From a bacterium (lineage in GTDB: Bacteria; Latescibacterota; UBA2968), in assembly GCA_027296045.1 (NCBI GenBank), contig JAPUJS010000137.1:1-14623 (forward strand): DNA of 14,623 bases. The letters run 5' to 3'. Shown here in pieces: positions 7,112 to 13,485 of this stretch; within the stretch, counting starts at the first letter, position 1; each line of letters begins with the position of its first letter. The notes below the pieces were generated by a model. That model had not been told where the DNA came from. It saw nothing but the letters and a program-made list of their open reading frames with translations, and ran no database searches. The position numbers and the translations under genes were made by a program.

Positions 7112-7870
7112 TTAGATTTCCCGCAACAACCACCGCACCGCATTCTGCTGAATCTTCTCATACTCCAGATTCCACAACACCGGAATCAAATGTCCGGGTG
7201 ACAGATAACACACCCGCCCCTTGCCATAATCATATGCCCAGCCCGCCTCACAAGCATTGCCCAGATCCTTGAACGTCAGCCCTTCTTCATTCACACTTCG
7301 CATCAACACATGAGCAGAATCTTTATCGTAGGTCAAAAAATGCTGCTCATCCGTCACCACAAAATCCTTCGCCCCCCGCGTAATCGGATGGTCCGAATTC
7401 GTAATTTCCACCTTAAAAGAACGCACCGGCGGGTGTCCCTCCGTAGCCGCCCCCAGCGTATCCCGAAAAGGCGCATTGTCCGTCGCAATATACGTGACAT
7501 TGTGATATAACAACGCCGCTCCACCATTCTCCACAAACGCCTTGACCGCCTCGCCCTGCGCCTCGGTCATCCAATACACCCGCTCTGCCTGCTGCTCCGG
7601 CACAGGAGGATCACTGACGATCTCGACCGATTCTCCGCGGGCCCAAAACGCTTGCGATCCATACCCATCTGGCCAGATCATGCCGTCTCGAAAAATAATC
7701 AGTAGTTGATAATTTTTCAGTGTCTCGACATTCAGCAACTTCACTTCATCCGTAAAATCAATCGTCAATCCCAAATCTCGCACCAGAGTCTTTCCCAGTG
7801 CCGTTCGAATATAATCCGAATTGTGATGCCGATCTCCAATCAATGCAAACGCCGTCGCCTGTTCCCCCAT
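7112..7870 (-). CDS. ThuA-like domain protein (second of two)
   Basis: The 252-aa protein belongs to the ThuA-like group but is well diverged from the copy at 4533-5198. Visible landmarks are AFALIGDRHHNSDYIR (7-22); YQLLIIFRDGMIWP (54-67); AFVENGGAALLYHNVTY (111-127), with His123; GHPPVRSF (145-152), with His146; NSDHPITRG (158-166); DEQHFL (174-179); and GKGRVCYLSPGH (216-227), with His227. The ILGH-like end and the paired His residues match the family. ATG 7870 has AAAGGAT (complement of 7877-7883) 6 nt upstream. It sits 39 bp after the isomerase/epimerase gene and 25 bp before the small barrel gene, in one apparent operon with a GH4 enzyme. The family is associated with trehalose and related sugar use; the reaction is not defined by the sequence. 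Confidence 0.87.
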   Translation of the reverse strand: MGEQATAFALIGDRHHNSDYIRTALGKTLVRDLGLTIDFTDEVKLLNVETLKNYQLLIIFRDGMIWPDGYGSQAFWARGESVEIVSDPPVPEQQAERVYWMTEAQGEAVKAFVENGGAALLYHNVTYIATDNAPFRDTLGAATEGHPPVRSFKVEITNSDHPITRGAKDFVVTDEQHFLTYDKDSAHVLMRSVNEEGLTFKDLGNACEAGWAYDYGKGRVCYLSPGHLIPVLWNLEYEKIQQNAVRWLLREI

Positions 7871-7909
7871 ATCCTTATCCTTTCGGCAATTCGATCAAGC
7901 CATCCACCA

Positions 7910-8740
7910 TCACATACTCCTTGCGATCGCCGCCTGCAAATTGGCCATACTTTCCCGGGCAATCCGCTCCGTACCCAGCGAAAACTCAAACGCCTCCAGC
8001 GAAACCCATCCGCCAAATTCTACCTCTTTCAACGCCGCCATAATCGGCACAAAATCCAACTCCCCCATCCCCGGCCCCAGCCGATTGGGATCGTTCACGT
8101 GCACATGTTTGAACCACGGATTTGCATGCCGGATCTGATCTCCCACCGACCACCGCTCATCCTTGGCCATCGCCTTACAGTCCACCATCATCTGGAACCC
8201 CGGACAATCCACTTCCTGAACCATCCGAATCGCATCGTCCACCCAGCTCACAAACGCCGTCCCCAACGGCTCAATACAAAACGTCACCCCCCGTTCACTC
8301 GCCCGTTCTCCGCACGCCCGCATCGCCTTCACCATCGCCGCCCACCCCTCTTCCAGCGAAAATCCATCCACCGGATCCCGCTGTGCCGGCGATCCAAACA
8401 CCAGAATCTTCCCTCCCACATCGGCACAGAAATCCACCAGATCCAGAAGATAAGCCGCCGCTTTTTTTCTCTCCTCCGGATCGGGCGGATTCAACCGAAA
8501 CGGTGTATTGGCCAAAAGCCAGTGAAGCCCCGCCACCTCCAACCCAGCCCCTTCCACCGTCTGCCGAATGGTCTTCCGGTCTTCAGCCAACAGGTCCGTC
8601 ACCTGTTCACAAAGGGTAAACGGTGCCAGCTCCAAACCCTGATAGCCGAGTTCTGCCACACAATTCGCCGTTTTCTCCAGCGACCACCCCTCAAACATCT
8701 CATTGCAAGCCGCATAACGCCAGGGAACCGTCTCACTCAT
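7910..8740 (-). CDS. Sugar phosphate isomerase/epimerase-like protein (xylose isomerase-like TIM barrel)
   Basis: The 276-aa protein is a PF01261-type TIM barrel with the expected four metal ligands in order: Glu157 (CIEPLG), Asp187 (MMVDCK), His214 (HVHVND) and Glu249 (SLEAFEF). Related enzymes epimerise keto-sugars (tagatose 3-epimerase type), dehydrate inosose (IolE), or cleave 3-keto glycosides. The family is clear, but the reaction is not. The frame stays open up to 8857, but the extra residues are a translation of the repeat element at 8757-8779. AAGGTGG at 8746-8752 supports the adjacent ATG pair: 8743 is 2 nt away and 8740 is 5 nt away. I take 8740; 8743 would add one Met. It is followed after 39 bp by the ThuA-like gene. 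Confidence 0.9.
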   Translation of the reverse strand: MSETVPWRYAACNEMFEGWSLEKTANCVAELGYQGLELAPFTLCEQVTDLLAEDRKTIRQTVEGAGLEVAGLHWLLANTPFRLNPPDPEERKKAAAYLLDLVDFCADVGGKILVFGSPAQRDPVDGFSLEEGWAAMVKAMRACGERASERGVTFCIEPLGTAFVSWVDDAIRMVQEVDCPGFQMMVDCKAMAKDERWSVGDQIRHANPWFKHVHVNDPNRLGPGMGELDFVPIMAALKEVEFGGWVSLEAFEFSLGTERIARESMANLQAAIARSM

Positions 8741-8745
8741 CATGA

Positions 8746-8752
8746 CCACCTT
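8746..8752 (-). promoter_or_regulatory. Ribosome binding site defining the isomerase/epimerase start
   Basis: AAGGTGG on the minus strand lies 5 nt before ATG 8740 and 2 nt before ATG 8743. It places the true start downstream of the repeat element rather than at 8857. Confidence 0.65.
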
Positions 8753-8756
8753 ATAA

Positions 8757-8779
8757 AGCAGGATCGCAGAGGGCCGCAG
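8757..8779 (-). repeat. Intergenic GC-rich repeat, copy 3 (inverted)
   Basis: GGATCGCAGAGGGCCGCAG (8761-8779) is the reverse complement of 2356-2374. With the preceding four bases it matches the complement of 140-160 over 21 bases (8757-8777). Only the right half-unit is clearly conserved here. Unlike copies 1 and 2, which follow gene ends, this copy lies a few bases upstream of the ribosome site of the isomerase gene and in the opposite orientation. Confidence 0.75.
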
Positions 8780-8810
8780 AAGCCCACCACCCAGCACTCC
8801 AAGGCGGGAG

Positions 8811-8850
8811 CACGAAAGGACACAGAGAAGCACGGAGGGCCACGAAAACC
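8811..8850. repeat. Four tandem 10-mers, each starting with CAC
   Basis: From 8811 the plus strand falls into consecutive 10-nt blocks that each begin with CAC and continue purine-rich. The first is CACGAAAGGA (8811-8820) and the fourth is CACGAAAACC (8841-8850); the two between are CACAGAGAAG and CACGGAGGGC. It lies between the SDR stop (8878) and repeat copy 3. It resembles the cac-gaag/aca-gag type of dispersed short tandem repeats found between genes in several environmental bacteria. Confidence 0.6.
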
Positions 8851-8877
8851 GCACCACACCAACCTACCCCCGAACCC

Positions 8878-9711
8878 TTAAGACAACTCTACATCCGGAT
8901 TGTCCCTCAAAAATTTCCCCAACTTCACCCCCAAATTCTCCTGCAACTGAATCGTCAACCCTCCATCTACCACCAGTGCATGCCCGGTAATAAACGACGC
9001 CTCTTCCGAACACAAAAACCGCACCGCATTCGCAATATCCACCGGCTTTCCGGTCCGTCCCACCGGATATTGCGCCTCAAAAAAACGAAACAGCGAGGGA
9101 TTCTTTTTCCAGTGCTGTTCCAGCTTCTCCGTCACAATATGCCCCGGACAGATTGCATTCACCCGAATCCCCATCGGCCCAAAATCCGTCGCCATTTGTC
9201 GCGTCACCCCAATCACTGAAGACTTCGCCGCCTCATACGCCAGATGCCCCGGCGCCATCAACTGCCCGTGAACCGAGGCAATATTCACAATATTCCCGCC
9301 TCCGGACCGCTTCATTTCGGGAACCGCGTACTTCGCCCCCAGGAAAACCGCCTTCACCATCGTATTCATCGCATAATCCCAGGCGTCTTCCGACAGCTCC
9401 AGCGCACTCCCGTCCGGTGCCACCATCACACCCCAGGCATTGTTGACCAGCACATCCAGCCGATCCCACAATGCCACGGCTTGCGCGACCATCCCCTGGA
9501 TAGCTTCCCCCCGAGAAACATCTGTCTCAAGCACCTCTACGGTCCCCCCGGCATCTCGGATCCGCCCCGCGTTTTCTTCGGCCGCCTTCAGATTTATATC
9601 TGCAATCAAGACCCGCGACCCTTCCTGTGCCAACCGCCTCGCCGTTGCCCCACCAATTCCCAGAGCGCCCCCCGTCACAATCGCCACTTGATCCTGTAGA
9701 CTATCCGCCAT
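8878..9711 (-). CDS. Short-chain dehydrogenase/reductase (SDR)
   Basis: The 277-aa protein is a classical SDR: TGGALGIG (13-20) for the dinucleotide, Asp38 after strand 2 favouring NAD+, NNAWG (90-94, a variant of NNAG), and catalytic Ser146, Tyr159 and Lys163. PGHIVTE (189-195) follows the active site, and the C-terminal FITGHALVVDGG signature is intact. Enzymes of this type oxidise sugars, polyols or hydroxy acids. The start is ATG 9711, with GGGGAG (9717-9722) 5 nt upstream; the longer frame to 9780 would overlap the divergent dehydratase gene. Only 49 bp separate its start from that of the dehydratase on the other strand. The pair fits an oxidative sugar route: SDR oxidation, lactone opening, then dehydration of the acid. 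The substrate is inferred, not seen. Confidence 0.93.
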   Translation of the reverse strand: MADSLQDQVAIVTGGALGIGGATARRLAQEGSRVLIADINLKAAEENAGRIRDAGGTVEVLETDVSRGEAIQGMVAQAVALWDRLDVLVNNAWGVMVAPDGSALELSEDAWDYAMNTMVKAVFLGAKYAVPEMKRSGGGNIVNIASVHGQLMAPGHLAYEAAKSSVIGVTRQMATDFGPMGIRVNAICPGHIVTEKLEQHWKKNPSLFRFFEAQYPVGRTGKPVDIANAVRFLCSEEASFITGHALVVDGGLTIQLQENLGVKLGKFLRDNPDVELS

Positions 9712-9716
9712 ATCTT

Positions 9717-9722
9717 CTCCCC
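9717..9722 (-). promoter_or_regulatory. Ribosome binding site defining the SDR start
   Basis: GGGGAG on the minus strand is 5 nt before ATG 9711. It supports this start over upstream in-frame codons that would run into the divergent gene. Confidence 0.6.
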
Positions 9723-9760
9723 AAACGATTTGATCCCACCGCGCTTCCGGAGACCCCACC

Positions 9761-10876
9761 ATGAAAATCACCGACATCAAACCCTTTCTCGTGGATCGCT
9801 ACCTCCTTGTCCGCGTCTACACCGACGCAGGCCTCATCGGAAACGGCGAAGCTGGCATGTGGGCACACCACGCCCCCGTCCACACCCTCATCCAGGAACT
9901 TGCCCACTACTACATCGGCAAAGACCCCCTCACCATCGAACACCACTACCAGACCGTCTCCCGTCAAACCCACTTCATGGGTGCAGGAATCAGCGCCGCC
10001 TACAGCGCCATCGACATCGCCCTCTGGGACATCCTGGGCAAATCCCAAAACCTGCCCGTCTACCAGCTCCTGGGCGGCAAATGCCGCGACAAAGTCAAAG
10101 TCTTCACCAACATCTCCGGCAATTCTATCGAAGCCCGTGTCGAAAGCGCCCAAGAAAGCGTCGAAGGAGGTTTCCTCTCCCTTCGCATGGCCCCCTTCTT
10201 CGCCGACTTTGAAAAACAAACCCCCACCGCCATCGTCTCCACCGCCGCCCAAATGGTCCAGGCCGTCCGCGAAGCCATTGGAGACGAAATCGACCTCGGC
10301 CTCGAAATCCACCGCAACCTCAACCTCGACACCGCCATCCTGCTCGCCAACGAACTCCTGCCCTTCAAAATCCTCTACTACGAAGACCCGCTTCCACCTG
10401 AAAGCCTCGAAGCCCTCGAATACATCGCCCGCCACATCCACATCCCCATCGCCAACGGCGAACGCTTTTACAACATCTACCAGTTCAAAGACATGATCGA
10501 CCGCAAAATCGTCAGCCTCATCCGCCCCGACATGTCAGTAGCCGGCGGCTTTACCCAGACCAAAAAAATCGCTGCCATTGCCGAAAGCGCCTTCATCGGC
10601 ATCTTCCCCCACCTCATGGGCAGCCCCGTCAACAACGCCGCCTTCACCCACTTGGCCGCCGCGATTCCCAACTACGCGCTCATGGAAGCCAACCCCCACG
10701 ATCCGGCTCGATCCGACCTCGTCGACGAACCTTTCAACATCGAAAACGGCTACCGTCACTTCTCTGATCGCCCCGGCATCGGCGTCGAAATCAACGAAGA
10801 TGCCCTGGACAAACTCCCGTTCGTACCTCGAAAAATTACCGGCAACTTTCACGCCGACGGATCGGTAGCACACTGA
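9761..10876 (+). CDS. Enolase-superfamily sugar-acid dehydratase (mandelate racemase/galactonate dehydratase-like)
   Basis: The 371-aa protein is a two-domain mandelate racemase-type enzyme: a capping domain (1-115), including AIDIALWDILGK (83-94), and then the barrel. The active-site residues read Glu182 and His184 (LEIHRN), Glu208 (YYEDPLPPE), Glu234 (NGERF), His284 (PHLMGS) and Glu309. These lie one residue from the corresponding positions of E. coli galactonate dehydratase DgoD (183/185, 209, 235, 285, 310), so dehydration of a sugar acid to a 2-keto-3-deoxy acid is likely. The first metal ligand is Glu instead of Asp. GGAG at 9749-9752 precedes the ATG by 8 nt. It diverges from the SDR and ends 18 bp from the convergent GH4 gene, so it is an island on the opposite strand. 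The actual sugar acid (galactonate, mannonate or another) is not determined. Confidence 0.92.
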   Translation: MKITDIKPFLVDRYLLVRVYTDAGLIGNGEAGMWAHHAPVHTLIQELAHYYIGKDPLTIEHHYQTVSRQTHFMGAGISAAYSAIDIALWDILGKSQNLPVYQLLGGKCRDKVKVFTNISGNSIEARVESAQESVEGGFLSLRMAPFFADFEKQTPTAIVSTAAQMVQAVREAIGDEIDLGLEIHRNLNLDTAILLANELLPFKILYYEDPLPPESLEALEYIARHIHIPIANGERFYNIYQFKDMIDRKIVSLIRPDMSVAGGFTQTKKIAAIAESAFIGIFPHLMGSPVNNAAFTHLAAAIPNYALMEANPHDPARSDLVDEPFNIENGYRHFSDRPGIGVEINEDALDKLPFVPRKITGNFHADGSVAH

Positions 10877-10894
10877 TAAATTGCAATCCCCTTC

Positions 10895-12265
10895 CTACCA
10901 GTTCTCCGGCCACTGATAATGGTCGTTGATATCTTCAATAAACTGCATCGGCACACTCGGCTCCATCGCGAACAACGTATCTACCATCTCCACAGCCTGT
11001 TCATACGTGCGCGTCTGATGACTTTCGAGCACGCTGAATAACATCATCGACTTGTCCCCCGTCTTTAACGCCTCCAGCGTGCGCTCCATCCGGAGCCAGT
11101 CCGGGTAAATACACTCCAGCATAATCTTATTCGGCAGAGGCGGCACCCGCAGCGGCTGAATCCCCTTCTTGTTCACAATTGCCGGCACCTCCACAGCCAC
11201 ATCGTCCGGAATGCCCGGCAGTGCCCCGTTGTTCGGGATATTCACCTGAAACTGCCCCTCGGTGTCATTCACCAACCCGTCCATAATCGGGATATGTTGC
11301 TCGGTTGTCTTCTTGTCCCCAAATAAATCAACCGGCCGGACCTTCTCATCGTAGGCCGCCTCCTTCATCTGTTCGAATTTTTTATCCTTGCTTTTCAGCA
11401 CCCGATCCCGTCCTTCGGGCGTATCTTTCCCACCATTGCGGGTATACCACCGCTTGCGCGTCTCCAGATCTGTGTGATACCACCAACCGCCCCGTCTTGG
11501 GGTATCCCCAATCGGCATCAACCCATACATCTTATACTGATGAATCGCCGACCGGGACATCTGGGTTGGAATCTCCTTCCCATTCGCCTCACACTCGGTC
11601 CAAAACGCCTCGCTCTCCTCCCGAATCCAGTCGTCCAGCATCGGATAGGCGTCTTTCCCTTCATAATAAAAATCGGTCATCCAGATATTGTGATTCAACC
11701 CCGGCGCCTGCCAGCTCACCTTGTCCGGGTCCAACCCCAGTTGACTGGCAACGCCCCGATATCCATAATGTCCGTGACACAACCCGCACACCTTGATATC
11801 CGTCTCCCGCGTCATCAACGTCGTCCCCTCATACACCGGATTGCCCGCCAGCAAAATCCACGCGTCCGGACACAGCGCCTCCATGTCTTCGGCCACGTCC
11901 AGCATCAGTTGCAAATTGTGATACTCGGGCATACCCGTATGGCCGTAAAAATAACCGTGCTCCGCCGTCAACTCCCGCCGACGCTTCATAAAGTATTCGT
12001 TGTGCGTAATCGTGGCCGTATGGATCACAAAATCCGCACCTTCCAACGCAACGGCCCGATCCTGTGTACGTTCAAATTTCAAATCTGCACTCAAATCCTC
12101 GGCATATCGTTTTCCCAGCTCGTAAATCACATCCAACCGTTCTTCGTTGATATCCATAAAACAGACCGTGCTGCCGTGAAGCCCCTCGGTCAAGCACATA
12201 TCCTTCACCAGCCCCAGCGAAAATACCACACTGCCCGCGCCAAAAACACTCACTTTAACAGCCAT
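10895..12265 (-). CDS. Family 4 glycoside hydrolase, second type
   Basis: This 456-aa protein has the GH4 framework: VSVFGAGSVVFS (5-16) for NAD+, MDINEERLD (37-45), Asn142-Pro143 (GNPVYEGTT), Cys163-His164 (GLCHGHYG) as metal ligands, and Asn191-His192 (GLNHNIW). It differs clearly from the GH4 enzyme at 5401-6711. After residue 245 it has GLMPIGDTPRRGGWWYHTDL, a segment typical of another GH4 branch that includes alpha-glucosidase- and alpha-galacturonidase-like proteins. The two enzymes therefore probably cut different glycosides. The chemistry would be C3 oxidation with NAD+, elimination and re-reduction. AAGGAG at 12274-12279 lies 8 nt before ATG 12265. It follows the ketopantoate-reductase-like gene by 24 bp, in one apparent operon, and converges on the dehydratase gene. 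Confidence 0.92.
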   Translation of the reverse strand: MAVKVSVFGAGSVVFSLGLVKDMCLTEGLHGSTVCFMDINEERLDVIYELGKRYAEDLSADLKFERTQDRAVALEGADFVIHTATITHNEYFMKRRRELTAEHGYFYGHTGMPEYHNLQLMLDVAEDMEALCPDAWILLAGNPVYEGTTLMTRETDIKVCGLCHGHYGYRGVASQLGLDPDKVSWQAPGLNHNIWMTDFYYEGKDAYPMLDDWIREESEAFWTECEANGKEIPTQMSRSAIHQYKMYGLMPIGDTPRRGGWWYHTDLETRKRWYTRNGGKDTPEGRDRVLKSKDKKFEQMKEAAYDEKVRPVDLFGDKKTTEQHIPIMDGLVNDTEGQFQVNIPNNGALPGIPDDVAVEVPAIVNKKGIQPLRVPPLPNKIMLECIYPDWLRMERTLEALKTGDKSMMLFSVLESHQTRTYEQAVEMVDTLFAMEPSVPMQFIEDINDHYQWPENW

Positions 12266-12289
12266 CGTATCCGCTCCTTTCTAAAGATC

Positions 12290-13225
12290 CTAATTTCCCA
12301 CCTGCGTCTTGTTCACCGGCTGATGTTGCAATCCCTTGATCAACTGGGTCAACGCATCATTATACGGTGCTTTCAACTCCAATTTTTCACTCTCTCGAAC
12401 TACATACCCGTTCAATGCATCAATCTCCGTCATCCGTCCCCGCGCCAGATGCTGCACCATCGACACCCGATGAAACTTGGTCGAACAATACGTCTTCACC
12501 GCTTCTACGGGTCTCTCCTCCGAAATCTCGATCCCCTTGGCCTGCGCAAGCGCCACCACCTCCTCAATAATCCGCGTCTGAAAATCATCCACCGCCGGCA
12601 CTTCCTGTAAATTCCCCGGCCGCAAATCCGTAATCGCACACACCGCATTGATCCCGCAATTATGTACAAACTTTCCCCACATCGTCGCCACAATATCGTC
12701 CGCCAGCACCGGCGCCATCTCCGCTTTTGCCATCACATCGTTCAATGCTAGCAATCGCTCCGACTGAGACCCATCCAATTCCCCCAGATAGGTCGGTCCT
12801 GAATTCGTGTGCAACACTTTGCCCGGCGCACTCAGATCTCCACTGTGAAAACTCAATCCCGCCATCACCCGATGGTCCCCCAACACCCCCATCAATATCT
12901 CCACATTGCCAAGTCCATTTTGCAAGGTCACTGCATACCCATCTTCCTTTAACATCATCTTCGCTGCTTCTGCCGCATCGGACGTACTGTACGTATTCAC
13001 CAGAACAATCGCCACATCCACTTCTGAAATAGTTGCCGGATCGGTTGTCGCATCTACCCGTACAACAAAATCTCCATGCAACCCCGCCATCTCCAGCCCC
13101 CGCTCTCGCATCGCCCGAACGTGTTCCTCTCCAGGATCAATCATCGTCACCTGTTCATCAATCCGGGCCAGATTGCTGCCATACACACATCCCATATTGC
13201 CGGCCCCGATCACTGCAATATGCAT
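12290..13225 (-). CDS. Ketopantoate reductase family protein (2-dehydropantoate 2-reductase-like)
   Basis: The 311-aa protein has the two-domain ApbA/PanE layout. Features are GAGNMG (7-12) for NADP(H), LQNGLGN (101-107), the catalytic Lys185 in WGKFVHNCGIN, Asn189 and Asn193 nearby, and RGRMTEIDALNG (262-273) in the C-terminal helical domain. True PanE reduces ketopantoate to pantoate for coenzyme A. Family members also occur in catabolic clusters with unassigned 2-keto-acid substrates, and no pantothenate gene is nearby. The start is ATG 13225: GGAGG (13232-13236) lies 6 nt upstream, and the protein then opens MHIAVIGAGNMG. The frame extends to 13300 without a ribosome site. It is first in a unit with the second GH4 gene, and its promoter must lie in the divergent gap. 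Confidence 0.9.
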   Translation of the reverse strand: MHIAVIGAGNMGCVYGSNLARIDEQVTMIDPGEEHVRAMRERGLEMAGLHGDFVVRVDATTDPATISEVDVAIVLVNTYSTSDAAEAAKMMLKEDGYAVTLQNGLGNVEILMGVLGDHRVMAGLSFHSGDLSAPGKVLHTNSGPTYLGELDGSQSERLLALNDVMAKAEMAPVLADDIVATMWGKFVHNCGINAVCAITDLRPGNLQEVPAVDDFQTRIIEEVVALAQAKGIEISEERPVEAVKTYCSTKFHRVSMVQHLARGRMTEIDALNGYVVRESEKLELKAPYNDALTQLIKGLQHQPVNKTQVGN

Positions 13226-13231
13226 CCACAT

Positions 13232-13236
13232 CCTCC
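13232..13236 (-). promoter_or_regulatory. Ribosome binding site defining the ketopantoate-reductase-like start
   Basis: GGAGG on the minus strand is 6 nt upstream of ATG 13225. It decides against the ATG at 13231, which it would almost touch, and against the longer frame to 13300. Confidence 0.7.
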
Positions 13237-13414
13237 ATTCTATGGTGCAGATACGAATACTCATCTCCCCATCCAACACACCGAAAAACCCCCGTTTCAT
13301 TCCCCCAAACAGGATTTCCGCGACCTAAATAGCATGGGGTTCGCCCCCTGTCAAATGGTTTCTGACAGCCCAAAAAACAAAATCCAAAAACAATCTAACC
13401 TATAAATTTACCAG

Positions 13415-13428
13415 AAGATATTTATCTT
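13415..13428. promoter_or_regulatory. Candidate operator: perfect inverted repeat
   Basis: AAGATA-TT-TATCTT is a perfect 6+2+6 inverted repeat in an AT-rich stretch. Its right arm overlaps the first two bases of the candidate -35 box at 13427. A repressor binding here would block the promoter of the DUF5060-type gene. A second inverted repeat, CTGTCA...TGACAG (13348-13353 and 13363-13368), lies 50 bp further left in the same gap. Confidence 0.35.
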
Positions 13429-13455
13429 GCCCTTGTTCTTTCTGAAAACTATTTT
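13427..13455 (+). promoter_or_regulatory. Candidate sigma-70-type promoter for the DUF5060-type gene
   Basis: TTGCCC (13427-13432) and TATTTT (13450-13455) each match the consensus at four of six positions with an ideal 17-nt spacer. The -10 box is 30 nt before ATG 13486, which leaves a short leader containing the AGGAG at 13473-13477. The match is to E. coli rules, which may not hold in this lineage. Confidence 0.4.
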
Positions 13456-13485
13456 AAGGATTCACTTACTTCAGGAGATCACGGA

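Noticed and set aside
92..8850. Repeated boxes considered as a CRISPR array
   Set aside because: The copies are kilobases apart and partly inverted, and there is no regular repeat-spacer pattern or cas gene.
8741..8857. Hydrophobic N-terminal extension of the isomerase/epimerase resembling a signal peptide
   Set aside because: It is a translation of the inverted repeat and 10-mer tract. The ribosome site at 8746-8752 and the family's normal N-terminus point to 8740.
9701..10441. 246-aa open frame on the minus strand, rich in Gly, Asp, Val and Phe
   Set aside because: It lies opposite the dehydratase gene. C-ending codons on one strand make GNN-rich, stop-free frames on the other, which explains the composition. 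There is no motif and no separate ribosome site.
13336..13347. GGGG-TTCG-CCCC mini-hairpin in the divergent gap
   Set aside because: The stem is only 4 bp and no T-run follows on either strand, so it is not a terminator; no other role is supported.
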